Assembly: GCA_037133475.1 (NCBI GenBank)
Contig: JBAXOB010000022.1
Coordinates: 1-64,000, forward strand
Source: CAIVAT01 sp037133475
GTDB lineage: Bacteria > Bacteroidota > Bacteroidia > Bacteroidales > FEN-979
DNA length: 64,000 nt
Direction of reading: 5' to 3'
Shown here: positions 9,722 through 17,821 of the stretch, piece after piece
Layout: each line of letters starts with the position of its first letter
Numbering within the stretch: the stretch's first letter is position 1
Program-made: the position numbers and the translations under genes
Notes under the pieces: generated by a model
What the model was told of the DNA's origin: nothing
What the model saw: the letters and a program-made list of their open reading frames with translations, nothing else
The model's database searches: none

Positions 9722-10819
9722 ATGACTAAAATACTGGTAATTGAAGACGAAACTATGCTGAGAGAGTCGATCCGGGATATATTGGGATATGAAGGGTTTA
9801 CCGTACTGGAGGCCGGGGATGGAAAAGCCGGGATAGACATGGCCCTGCTCCATACGCCCGACCTTATCTTATGCGATATCCTGCTGCCGGTAATGGATGG
9901 CTACGAGGTATTAAAAAAAATCCAATCGCATGAACACCTGAAACTTACTCCCTTCATCTATATCACGGCACTCACCAAGAAATCGAACATCAGGTCGGGA
10001 ATGGAGCTGGGAGCCGATGATTACATCACGAAACCGTTTAACAGGGCCGATTTGCTGAAATCCATATCGGCCCGGCTCGAGAAAGCGACCATCGTCAGGG
10101 AAAAGGATGCACATCTTGCCACCCTCGAAACGATTAACCGCGAGCTGAGTGATTATGCCTCCTTTGTTTCACACGACCTGAAAATGCCATTGCGGTTGAT
10201 CGACATGTACGCCCAGATCCTGGCGAACGAATATGGGACCCTGCTGGGGAAGGATGGCATGAAATACCTGCTCGTCATCCGGGAGAATACAGGAAAGATG
10301 GTTACCCTGATCGACGGGATGCTTACCTTTGCCCGCCAGCGGAAAACGGGGTTACGCCGGTCGGTCGTCAACATGAAAAAACTGGTACAATCCATCATTG
10401 ATGCAGGCAGCCAGCCTGATCAGGCGCAACGGGTTGCCTTTACCCTGTCAGAACTGCACAATTGCTCCTGCGACAGGACCATGATGCGGCAGGTGCTGTC
10501 AAACCTGATCTCCAATGCCATCAAGTTCAGCAGCAAAAGGGATCACCCGGCCGTCGAAATCGGTTCCTTTGTGAAAGATGAAGAGATCGTCTATTTTGTC
10601 AGGGATAACGGGGTCGGGATGGATATGAGAGACGAAAAAAAATTGTTCGGACTATTCAACAGGCTCCATCCTGAAAGCGAATTCGACGGGATCGGCGTCG
10701 GCCTGGCCATCGTAAAGGATATTATAGAAAAACACCAGGGCCGCGTCTGGGCTGAAAGCGCCGTAAACGAAGGGGCTACCTTTTACTTCACCGTGCCGCC
10801 AAAGCAGGCGATCAGGTGA
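9722..10819 (+). CDS. Response regulator receiver-histidine kinase hybrid (365 aa)
   Basis: The N-terminal receiver domain (1-120) has the acidic pair E8-D9, phosphoacceptor Asp52 (LILCDILLP), Thr82 and Lys104 (ITKPF). It is followed by HisKA at about 140-205 with FVSHDLKMPLRLID (His151) and a HATPase domain at about 250-362 with NLISNAIKFSS, DNGVGMDM and GVGLAIVKDII. Receiver-first kinases like this often relay phosphate from an upstream kinase. It starts 126 bp after the multi-PAS kinase on the same strand, so phosphotransfer from that kinase to Asp52 is a reasonable inference. Its 3' end overlaps by 8 bp the convergent LuxR-type regulator, which could be the output of the pathway. Confidence 0.92.
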   Translation: MTKILVIEDETMLRESIRDILGYEGFTVLEAGDGKAGIDMALLHTPDLILCDILLPVMDGYEVLKKIQSHEHLKLTPFIYITALTKKSNIRSGMELGADDYITKPFNRADLLKSISARLEKATIVREKDAHLATLETINRELSDYASFVSHDLKMPLRLIDMYAQILANEYGTLLGKDGMKYLLVIRENTGKMVTLIDGMLTFARQRKTGLRRSVVNMKKLVQSIIDAGSQPDQAQRVAFTLSELHNCSCDRTMMRQVLSNLISNAIKFSSKRDHPAVEIGSFVKDEEIVYFVRDNGVGMDMRDEKKLFGLFNRLHPESEFDGIGVGLAIVKDIIEKHQGRVWAESAVNEGATFYFTVPPKQAIR

Positions 10820-11462
10820 CTTTCGTCAGGTTGTTGCGGATGGCATATCGGACCAGTTCCGTGTTGTTATGGATATACAGCTTTTTATAGATATTCGATT
10901 TATGCACCTGGATAGTCTGAATGCTCAGGCTGAGGATCTTACTGATCTCGGTGGCCGTATGACCATCGGCAAACAGGGAAACAATCTGTTTCTGCCGTTG
11001 CGTGAGCGCCTCCTTTTCCCGGTGTTTGTTCTGCCCGTTGACATTGTCAACCACGTAGGAACTGATCTTTTCCGCGATCTCCCCTTTAAACCAGGTGCCC
11101 CCGTTGTATAAGGCCTTTACCGCCTGGATCATCTCCTGCGATTTGGCCATCTTGTTGAGGTAACACCTCACGCCGGCATTGATCGCTTCAAAGATATGCT
11201 CCTTGTCGTTGAACATGCTTAACAACATCACGGGCATGGTGGGGAACTGCTTCAGGATCTCCTTGGTTCCATAAATACCATTGTAAATCGGCATGTCATA
11301 ATCCATGATCACCACATCGGGATCATATACACCCGCTTTGATGGCGGCAGCAAGGCCATTGTCAGCCTCCTCGACAAATTCAATTTCCGGATCTTCCAGG
11401 ATTAATTTTTTCAATCCTTCCCGAAACATGGTATGATCATCAACCAGTAGAACTTTAATCAT
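10812..11462 (-). CDS. NarL/LuxR-family response regulator (216 aa)
   Basis: The receiver domain (1-125) has D8-D9, phosphoacceptor Asp54 (VVIMDYDMP), Ser82 and Lys104 (YLNKMAKS). A LuxR-type helix-turn-helix occupies about 150-212 (LTQRQKQIVSLFADGHTATEISKIL, shortened here to its key positions T151-I170, then SIQTIQVHKSNIYKKL). Such proteins are DNA-binding transcription factors activated by phosphorylation. It is convergent with, and overlaps by 8 bp, the receiver-kinase gene, which suggests functional pairing. It has its own -7 promoter element at 11488-11495. Target genes are not evident. Confidence 0.93.
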   Translation of the reverse strand: MIKVLLVDDHTMFREGLKKLILEDPEIEFVEEADNGLAAAIKAGVYDPDVVIMDYDMPIYNGIYGTKEILKQFPTMPVMLLSMFNDKEHIFEAINAGVRCYLNKMAKSQEMIQAVKALYNGGTWFKGEIAEKISSYVVDNVNGQNKHREKEALTQRQKQIVSLFADGHTATEISKILSLSIQTIQVHKSNIYKKLYIHNNTELVRYAIRNNLTKVT

Positions 11463-11487
11463 ATAGGCCAGATTTTAAATTCTATTT

Positions 11488-11495
11488 CAAACATA
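11488..11495 (-). promoter_or_regulatory. -7 promoter element of the response regulator gene
   Basis: On the minus strand this reads TATGTTTG, an exact match to the Bacteroidota TAnnTTTG element, about 25 bp upstream of the ATG. The -33 TTG is not well conserved. Confidence 0.45.
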
Positions 11496-11719
11496 CGACA
11501 TAATACCAATAAAACATAAAACATGAGAATATTTTTCCTGAATATTGCTTTTTTCCTTACATGATCATGAGGGGACCGGTCGGCAGGTCTGCTGCATGCC
11601 AAAGCCGTCAACGCTCGGTAAGGTCCGGACCGGCATAAGAAAAAACCGTATCCCCCCCGCCCTGCCCTGAAGAGCATGTACCACGGAACAAAGGTTCGTC
11701 CTCAATCTGTCGCCATTGC

Positions 11720-11749
11720 TTGCCCTGTATTCAAATTTGTTTATTTTTG
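11720..11749 (+). promoter_or_regulatory. Bacteroidota -33/-7 promoter for the POT transporter
   Basis: TTG at 11720-11722, a 19-bp spacer and TATTTTTG at 11742-11749 match the TTG/TAnnTTTG consensus. Transcription would begin about 11756, downstream of an earlier in-frame start at 11716, which supports the ATG at 11800 as the true start. Confidence 0.6.
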
Positions 11750-11799
11750 CAATACACATCGCTACAATCCATCGATTATTCACGAACAACCTACCAATC

Positions 11800-13467
11800 A
11801 TGTTTAAAGGACATCCAAAAGGGCTCTATGTGGCATTTTTTGCCAACATGGGCGAACGCTTCGGTTATTACACCATGCTGGCGATTTTCGTATTGTATCT
11901 GCAATCGAAGTTTGGCTGGTCGACCACCCAGACTGGCCATGTTTATGGCTTTTTCCTGTTTGGCATCTATTTCCTGCCCCTGCTGGGCGGTATCATTGCC
12001 GACAATGTGCTGGGATACGGCAAGACGATCCTGCTCGGGATCATCGTCATGTTTTCGGGATACGCCCTGCTGGCCTGGCCGGGTACGGGCGAAACGTTCA
12101 TTTATGTCGCACTGGGGGTCATTTCGCTGGGGACCGGGCTTTTTAAGGGCAATCTGCAGGCCCTGGTCGGGAACATGTATGACGATGCGAAATACAGCAA
12201 ACTCAGGGATTCGGCCTTCAGCCTGTTCTACATGGGGATCAACATCGGCGCCTTTTTCGCCCCGAGCGCTGCCGGCGGGATGCGGAACTTCATCCTTGGC
12301 AGGAGCGGATTTACCTACGATTCGGCCATTCCCGACCTCGCCCATAAGTTTTTAAACAAGACCCTTGAAAACACCGCCCAGCTGGAACAGTTCGCCCACA
12401 CCCAGGCCGGCGGAAGGTACACCGACCTGCATGAATTCTGCACCCAGTACATTGCCAGTATCAGCCAGGCCTACAATGCAGGCTTTGCCGTGGCTGCCCT
12501 GAGTATGGTCGCTTCGCTGGTGATTTTCATCGGGTTCAGGAAATATTACAAATCGGCCGACGTAACCCATAAACAGCAAAAGGCCGCCCACTCGCCTAAC
12601 CTCATTGAGCTGACCCCGAAACAGACGAAGGACAGGCTCGTCGCCCTTGGCCTGGTGTTCGTGGTGGTGATGTTCTTCTGGATGGCCTTCCACCAGAATG
12701 GCTTCACCCTGACCATTTTTGCAAGAGACTATACCGTTTCATCGGTTTCACAGGGATCGGCCGTTATCTTTAACCTGGCGACCTTCCTGCCATTGCTGAT
12801 CGGCATCCTGGGCCTCGTCTTATTACTGGGAAAAGGCAATTCAACAAAGACAAAATTCATCGGCGGCTTCGTAGCCCTGGGTTCCATCATCGTGGCATTT
12901 TTCACCATCCGCATGCTGCAGCCCGAAGGAAACAAGATCTCCCCCGAGATCTTCCAGCAATTCAACCCGATCTTCATCGTATTTATCACGCCTGTCATCC
13001 TGGGCTTCTTCGCATACCTGCAAAAACACGGCAAAGAGCCCTCCTCCCCCAAGAAAATCGGGATCGGCATGCTGATCACCGCGGCCGGTTTCCTGGTCAT
13101 GGTGCTGGCCTCGCAGGGGCTGATGAGCCCTGCCGAACTGGCTGTCAAAGGGGGCGTTTCCGACACTCTTCGTTCGCCCTACTGGCTGATCGGCACCTAT
13201 TTCACCCTCACCATTGCTGAACTTTTCCTCAGCCCGATCGGCATTTCTTTCGTGTCGAAGGTCACCCCCCCCCAATTCAAGGGACTTGCCCAGGGCGGGT
13301 GGTTCGGCGCCACGGCCATCGGCAACCTGATGGCAGGATTTATAGGCCCCTTCTGGGATAAATGGCAGCTGTGGCAGTTTTTCATGCTGCTGGTGGGGTT
13401 GACGATTTTATCTGCCGTGTTCATCTTTTCTATCCTCAAACGGCTTGAACGCGCGACAACCAGCTAA
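11800..13467 (+). CDS. POT family proton-dependent peptide transporter (555 aa)
   Basis: This is an inner-membrane major-facilitator protein of the POT/PTR family, which imports di- and tripeptides with protons. The signature NMGERFGYYTM (proton-coupling E-x-x-E-R-F region) is at about residues 14-24, and a GTGLFKGNLQALVGNMY segment (second PTR motif) follows near residue 110. About 14 hydrophobic segments are visible, as usual for bacterial POTs with two extra helices, and the length fits. The open frame extends 28 codons upstream to 11716, but the -33/-7 promoter lies inside that extension and MFKGHPKG is the typical family start, so ATG 11800 is chosen. The gene stands alone and is followed by a strong hairpin at 13494-13525. 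Confidence 0.9.
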   Translation: MFKGHPKGLYVAFFANMGERFGYYTMLAIFVLYLQSKFGWSTTQTGHVYGFFLFGIYFLPLLGGIIADNVLGYGKTILLGIIVMFSGYALLAWPGTGETFIYVALGVISLGTGLFKGNLQALVGNMYDDAKYSKLRDSAFSLFYMGINIGAFFAPSAAGGMRNFILGRSGFTYDSAIPDLAHKFLNKTLENTAQLEQFAHTQAGGRYTDLHEFCTQYIASISQAYNAGFAVAALSMVASLVIFIGFRKYYKSADVTHKQQKAAHSPNLIELTPKQTKDRLVALGLVFVVVMFFWMAFHQNGFTLTIFARDYTVSSVSQGSAVIFNLATFLPLLIGILGLVLLLGKGNSTKTKFIGGFVALGSIIVAFFTIRMLQPEGNKISPEIFQQFNPIFIVFITPVILGFFAYLQKHGKEPSSPKKIGIGMLITAAGFLVMVLASQGLMSPAELAVKGGVSDTLRSPYWLIGTYFTLTIAELFLSPIGISFVSKVTPPQFKGLAQGGWFGATAIGNLMAGFIGPFWDKWQLWQFFMLLVGLTILSAVFIFSILKRLERATTS

Positions 13468-13493
13468 ACAGGTACCGTTATCCCTGATTTGAT

Positions 13494-13525
13494 CTGACGC
13501 CCCTGGTGAAAACCCGGGGCGTCAG
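13494..13525 (+). terminator. GC-rich hairpin after the POT gene
   Basis: CTGACGCCCC (13494-13503) pairs perfectly with GGGGCGTCAG (13516-13525) across a 12-nt loop. No T-tract follows, so it may be a terminator of a non-canonical kind, an RNA-processing or stability structure, or an attenuator for the radical SAM gene whose ATG is 11 bp downstream. Confidence 0.5.
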
Positions 13526-13536
13526 TACGAAACCTT

Positions 13537-14559
13537 ATGCCAGACCCGACACCATTTCCCTGGGGGCATCCCCGCCGGTTTAATTCATACACCGAGCATA
13601 TCCGCCGGACCTTTGGCGGCAGGATGCAGAAGGTGGTGGTGGATGCCGGCTTTACCTGCCCGAACCGCGACGGGACGAAGGGATTTGGCGGTTGTACCTA
13701 CTGCAACAACGATGCCTTCAACCCCTCCTACTGCAACCCTGTGGAGCCGCTTCACTACCAGATAGCAAAAGGCATTGAATTCCATACGGTTCGCTATCGC
13801 AGGGCTACAAAATACCTGGTCTATTTCCAGCCCTACAGCAACACTTACGCACCCCTGCCGCGCCTGAAGGAGCTGTATGAAAAGGCCCTGGAATACCCCG
13901 GGGTTGTGGGGCTGGTGATCGGTACGCGTCCCGACTGCATCGACGACCCTACGCTGGAGTACCTGCAGCAGCTATCCGAAAAATATTTTATCCAGGTTGA
14001 ATATGGCGTTGAATCCTGCTCTGATCAAACCCTGGAACGGATCAACAGGCAGCACGGGTTTGCCCTGAGCGAACAGGTCATCCGCAAGACCCACGCCATG
14101 GGCATCAACACGGGCGCCCACTTCATCTTCGGCCTGCCCGGGGAATCCTTCGACCATATGCTGTCAACCGCTGCCACCATCTCCTCCCTGCCCCTCGATA
14201 CGATCAAGTTCCACCAGCTTCAGATCGTGAGCGGGACCGCGATGGAACGAGATTTCAGGGAACACCCCGGCGATTTTCACCAATTCAGCCTTGAGGGGTA
14301 TATCGGGTTTATAGTCAGGTTTATTGAACGACTGAGCCCCGCCGTGGTAATTGAACGGTTTTCGGGTGAAATCCCGCCACGCTTCATGGAGCCGCTATCT
14401 TCAACCGCGACGGGGATCTCCGCGGCTGAAGGTGATTCTGCTGCTCTCACGCCGCATCCCCAGCGGTGGGGATTGATCCGTTATGATGCCGTGTTACGTA
14501 TGACTGAAAAGGAACTGGAGCGCCAAAATACCTGGCAGGGGAAACATTATCAGATATGA
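13537..14559 (+). CDS. Radical SAM protein, YhcC/TIGR01212 family (340 aa)
   Basis: The N-terminus carries the characteristic cluster DAGFTCPNRDGT...GGCTYCNN, with Cys41, Cys53 and Cys56 as predicted ligands of the 4Fe-4S cluster. The long C-x11-C-x2-C spacing is typical of the YhcC-like family rather than classical CxxxCxxC radical SAM enzymes. The body shows a radical SAM barrel (GLVIGTRPDC, QVEYGVESC, GAHFIFGLPGE). The family is conserved but its reaction is, to my knowledge, not established. Length is a little above the usual 300-320 residues because of a short low-complexity insert near residues 285-310. It overlaps the convergent GPP34 gene by 10 bp. Confidence 0.88.
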   Translation: MPDPTPFPWGHPRRFNSYTEHIRRTFGGRMQKVVVDAGFTCPNRDGTKGFGGCTYCNNDAFNPSYCNPVEPLHYQIAKGIEFHTVRYRRATKYLVYFQPYSNTYAPLPRLKELYEKALEYPGVVGLVIGTRPDCIDDPTLEYLQQLSEKYFIQVEYGVESCSDQTLERINRQHGFALSEQVIRKTHAMGINTGAHFIFGLPGESFDHMLSTAATISSLPLDTIKFHQLQIVSGTAMERDFREHPGDFHQFSLEGYIGFIVRFIERLSPAVVIERFSGEIPPRFMEPLSSTATGISAAEGDSAALTPHPQRWGLIRYDAVLRMTEKELERQNTWQGKHYQI

Positions 14560-15215
14560 ATCGACACATTGGATGCCATGACCGCCCTGGAGATCGCAGT
14601 CTGCAATAATTTTATAACCTCTTCCGCCTCGGTCCTGGGCTTTTTAAACTGGGTTATTTCATTTATTTTCCCGCGCAGTTTCAGGTATTGGATAAAACCG
14701 CCGAAATTCTTCCTCACCATCTTGCAGTTGTTCATCACCACAAGCAGCATCACATCTTCATCGGTAAGGTTCTTGTCAGTAACTATTTTTTCGTAGATCT
14801 CCTCCTGCAGCTTCCGCTTCAGCTCCGTATTGACCAATGGAAACTTCGTCTGGTAAAAGACCATCATCAGACTGTATTCCTCCTTTGCAATAACCTGGTT
14901 TTGGATCAGTTGCTTTAATATGGTTTTGCGAAGCAGCAGCTTTTTATAGACAATCCGCTGGATCCATGAACGAAGGCTGCGTGATTTTTTGGAGGATTTT
15001 ATCAGGTTGAGGACCCTGTCAAGCACTACGTTATCGGTCGTCTTCGGATCGATTACCACTATTTCGTCATTCACAAAGCCAATTCTTCCCTTTTGCTGAA
15101 GTTCAAACAGTATCGCACCGGTTAACCCGAACTTGATCTTATGCTCAGCAGTTCCAAACCATCCTTTATCATCGAGGGCCAGAAGAACAATTTTCTGAAG
15201 AAAAGTCAATTCCAT
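14550..15215 (-). CDS. GPP34 (GOLPH3/Vps74-like) family protein (221 aa)
   Basis: The sequence starts MELTFLQKIVLLALDDKGWFG, followed by LTGAILFELQQKGRI at about residues 31-45. This matches the opening of the GPP34 family, whose eukaryotic members (GOLPH3, Vps74) bind PI4P at the Golgi. The remainder is all-alpha with many Lys residues, for example VYKKLLLRKTILKQL near 90-105, as in the family. There is no signal peptide or membrane segment. The function of bacterial homologues is not known; peripheral membrane binding is a plausible inference. It stands alone behind a -33/-7-like promoter (15262-15293) located at the pstB stop codon. Confidence 0.75.
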   Translation of the reverse strand: MELTFLQKIVLLALDDKGWFGTAEHKIKFGLTGAILFELQQKGRIGFVNDEIVVIDPKTTDNVVLDRVLNLIKSSKKSRSLRSWIQRIVYKKLLLRKTILKQLIQNQVIAKEEYSLMMVFYQTKFPLVNTELKRKLQEEIYEKIVTDKNLTDEDVMLLVVMNNCKMVRKNFGGFIQYLKLRGKINEITQFKKPRTEAEEVIKLLQTAISRAVMASNVSIHI

Positions 15216-15261
15216 CTTTTTTTTGATTTACCATCCATCTACCGGAAAACTATTTCCGCGA

Positions 15262-15293
15262 TAAAAATAGATAAAAATTCTCTGTAAAAGCAA
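15262..15293 (-). promoter_or_regulatory. Probable promoter of the GPP34 gene
   Basis: On the minus strand TTG (15293-15291), a 21-bp spacer and TATTTTTA (15269-15262) match the Bacteroidota consensus with one mismatch. The TTG abuts the stop codon of pstB, so the GPP34 gene can be transcribed independently of the pst operon. Confidence 0.4.
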
Positions 15294-16055
15294 CTAATTA
15301 AACGTCCCGCCCAGGTAAAGTTTGGTTTTTTCCATTTTCGGATTCTCAAAAACCTCATTGACAGTGCCCTGCTCAATCACATCGCCCATATACATAAACA
15401 CCACATTGTCGGCAATGCGCCTGGCCTGCCGAAGCACATGGGTCACCAACACGATGGTGTAATCCTTTTTCAGCCTGATGAAACTCTCCTCGATCACCTG
15501 GCTCGAGATCGGGTCGAGGGCAGAGGTCGGCTCATCGGCCAGGATAATCTCGGGGTTCACCGCGAGTCCGCGGGCCAGGCAAAGCCGCTGCTGCTGGCCT
15601 ATTGAAAGCCTTGATGCCGGCTCACGCAACCGGTTCCTGATCTCATCCCAAAGATTGGCCTCCTGAAGGTAGTGCACGACCAGTTTATGGATCTCCCTGC
15701 GGTTTTTGATTCCCCGCAACTTCAGGGCGTAGGAGATATTGTTGTAGATGGTCATAGGCAGCGGGTAGGGACGTTGCGACAAGAGTCCCATCTGCTGCCT
15801 CAGCTTATAAATATCCTCCCTTGCAGCCAGGATGTTCTTGTCGTCAATGACAATTTTACCGGTAACCTTCAACTCGGGATAGAGATCGGTGAGCCGGTTA
15901 AGGCACTTCAGCAGGGTGGTTTTACCGCACCCCGAAGGTCCCAGGATAACCGTGATTTTATTCCTGGGGATTTCGATATTGATATCCCTTAGAATTTGGG
16001 TCTTCCCGGCAAAAACATTCAGGTCCCTGATCTCTATTTTCGTTGTATTCTCCAT
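15294..16055 (-). CDS. pstB: Phosphate ABC transporter ATP-binding protein PstB
   Basis: This is the ATPase of the high-affinity phosphate importer. Walker A is GPSGCGKT (39-46), the ABC signature is LSIGQQQRL and Walker B is IILADEPTSALDP. The length, 253 residues, is normal for PstB. It is the last gene of pstSCAB, 13 bp after pstA. No phoU gene follows, unlike many pst operons; the next gene on this strand is the unrelated GPP34 gene. Regulation by phosphate is expected from the family, but I did not identify a Pho-box. Confidence 0.95.
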   Translation of the reverse strand: MENTTKIEIRDLNVFAGKTQILRDINIEIPRNKITVILGPSGCGKTTLLKCLNRLTDLYPELKVTGKIVIDDKNILAAREDIYKLRQQMGLLSQRPYPLPMTIYNNISYALKLRGIKNRREIHKLVVHYLQEANLWDEIRNRLREPASRLSIGQQQRLCLARGLAVNPEIILADEPTSALDPISSQVIEESFIRLKKDYTIVLVTHVLRQARRIADNVVFMYMGDVIEQGTVNEVFENPKMEKTKLYLGGTFN

Positions 16056-16068
16056 TCACTGACCGCTG

Positions 16069-16926
16069 CTAAAAATTGATTTTTGTTTTATGGTATCGTT
16101 TTCCAATGCCACGAGAGAACAAACTTACGATTAAAATGATTAGGGTAAGCACCAGGGCCGACGCATAGGCCCTGTTTTGCACCTCCGGCACAGGGGAAGA
16201 GAGCTGGAAGAAGATCGACAATGGCAGGGTGGCAACAGGTTCCAGCAACCCGTTTGGCAGGTGATCGGTGTAGCCCGCCGTAAAAAGAACCGCAGCCGCA
16301 TCGCCGATGGCCCGGCCAAATGACAGCAACACCGCGGTGATGATCCCCGAGATTGACTGCCTTGTAAATATCTTGAAGGCAATTTCCGACTTATTTGCCC
16401 CCAGCGAATAGGCGGCCTCCTGGAGCCCGATGGGAACCGTTCGGAGGATCTCATCCATCGACCTGATCATGATCGGCAGGATAAACAGGGTCACGGTAAG
16501 GATCCCAGCAAGCAGCGAGGTCTGCAGGCCAAAAAAGATCATCAGGGAAAAACCAAAGGCGCCATAAACGATCGAGGGAATTCCCCAAACAAGATCAAGC
16601 AGGAACCTGATCACATCGATCACCTTTTTTTGCCGGATCAGGAAGACATTCATATAGAGCGCCACCGGCATCCCGATGAAAAAGGCCAGCAAGGTGGCGC
16701 CGAATGCCAGGGTGAGGGACCCCAGGATTGCATTGAGGATTCCGCCGCCTTTACCATAATAATAACCTCCGTGGGGAACCTGGGTCAGCATTTCCCAGGA
16801 TATGGAGCGGATCCCCTTCTCGAAGATGCTGTAAATGATCAGCGCCAGCACCGCAAAGATGAAGAAGGTCGCGATGATCATCAGCAACTTGAAGAACTTT
16901 TCCTCTATTTTCTGGGCCCTTGTCAA
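16069..16926 (-). CDS. pstA: Phosphate ABC transporter permease PstA
   Basis: This inner-membrane permease of 285 residues has six predicted helices. It carries the ABC permease EAA-type loop in the second half (GLQEAAYSLGANKSEIAFK, near residues 175-195). The early GGYYYGKGGGILNAILGSL segment is typical of PstA. It lies between pstC (3-bp gap) and pstB (13-bp gap), and so forms the transmembrane channel with PstC. Confidence 0.94.
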   Translation of the reverse strand: MTRAQKIEEKFFKLLMIIATFFIFAVLALIIYSIFEKGIRSISWEMLTQVPHGGYYYGKGGGILNAILGSLTLAFGATLLAFFIGMPVALYMNVFLIRQKKVIDVIRFLLDLVWGIPSIVYGAFGFSLMIFFGLQTSLLAGILTVTLFILPIMIRSMDEILRTVPIGLQEAAYSLGANKSEIAFKIFTRQSISGIITAVLLSFGRAIGDAAAVLFTAGYTDHLPNGLLEPVATLPLSIFFQLSSPVPEVQNRAYASALVLTLIILIVSLFSRGIGKRYHKTKINF

Positions 16927-16929
16927 TGA

Positions 16930-17820
16930 TCAGTATTTGTTGTAGCGTACAATAAAAAAATGCATGATGAGGTTAAAGAACAGCGATACGGCAAGAAGCA
17001 GCAGGGCTGCAAACATCAGGGCCGAATCGTATTTCGGAATGGAAAGCATCTCCCCGTAATTGTTTGCAATCAGGGCCGGCAGGGTATAGCCGGGATCAAA
17101 TACGCTCTTTGGCAGGCGCACCACGTTGCCCACAACCATCAGTACCGCCATGGTTTCGCCGAAGGCGCGGGCCAGGCCAAATCCGAACGCGGCGATGATC
17201 CCGGGAAGGGCCTTTTTAAGCAGGACATGCTTGATCGTCTGCCATTCGGTGGCGCCCAGCGACAGCGCCGACTCCTTCAATTCCATCGGGATGGCCCTGA
17301 ATATCTCGATCAGGATGTTGAGCACAAAGGGGATGATCATGATCGACAGCACGAAGGAGGCTGCCAGGATGCTGTAGCCCATGGTCTTCGCTCCGACCCA
17401 CGGACCGAGATACCTTGAAATAAAGGGGACAATCACCAGGATTCCCCACAATCCATAAACAACGGATGGAATTCCCGCCAGGATGTCGATGGCGGGATGC
17501 ATGATCCGCAGAAAGAATTTCTTGGTGTACTGGGTAACATAAATTGCCGTAAGCAGGCAAACGGGCGCCGTGATCAGCATGGCCACCAGCGTAACCCAAA
17601 CCGACCCTACGATAAACGGATAAAACCCGAATTTTCCGGCCGAGGGGCGCCAGGTCTTTGAAAATATCAGTTCAGCCAGCGAATTGTCGTGCAACAGCAG
17701 CACCGACTTCAGGTAGAGCCCGATGAACAGCAGGAACGGCAAAAAAGCAACCACCAACAAGCTGATGATCATCCATGTATAATTGATGGCATGACGTTGT
17801 TCGCGGTTGAGAAGGTACAT
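16930..17820 (-). CDS. pstC: Phosphate ABC transporter permease PstC
   Basis: This is the 296-residue partner permease. It has about six hydrophobic helices, an N-terminal helix near 15-35, the segment FYPFIVGSVWVTLVAMLI (near 70), AGIPSVVYGLWG (near 115) and the EAA-type loop ELKESALSLGATEWQTIKHV (near 180). These are typical PstC features. It begins 1 bp after the pstS stop, so translation is probably coupled. Confidence 0.94.
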   Translation of the reverse strand: MYLLNREQRHAINYTWMIISLLVVAFLPFLLFIGLYLKSVLLLHDNSLAELIFSKTWRPSAGKFGFYPFIVGSVWVTLVAMLITAPVCLLTAIYVTQYTKKFFLRIMHPAIDILAGIPSVVYGLWGILVIVPFISRYLGPWVGAKTMGYSILAASFVLSIMIIPFVLNILIEIFRAIPMELKESALSLGATEWQTIKHVLLKKALPGIIAAFGFGLARAFGETMAVLMVVGNVVRLPKSVFDPGYTLPALIANNYGEMLSIPKYDSALMFAALLLLAVSLFFNLIMHFFIVRYNKY

Positions 17821-17821
17821 C

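Larger units (their letters stand above)
11463..11799. other. Divergent intergenic region, response regulator / POT transporter
   Basis: The gap is 337 bp. It holds the minus-strand -7 element (11488-11495) and the plus-strand -33/-7 promoter (11720-11749). The middle, about 11570-11705, is unexpectedly GC-rich with a short self-complementary GGGACCGGTCGG...GGTCCGGACCGG segment, and has no convincing open frame. I cannot match it to a known RNA family. Confidence 0.5.
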
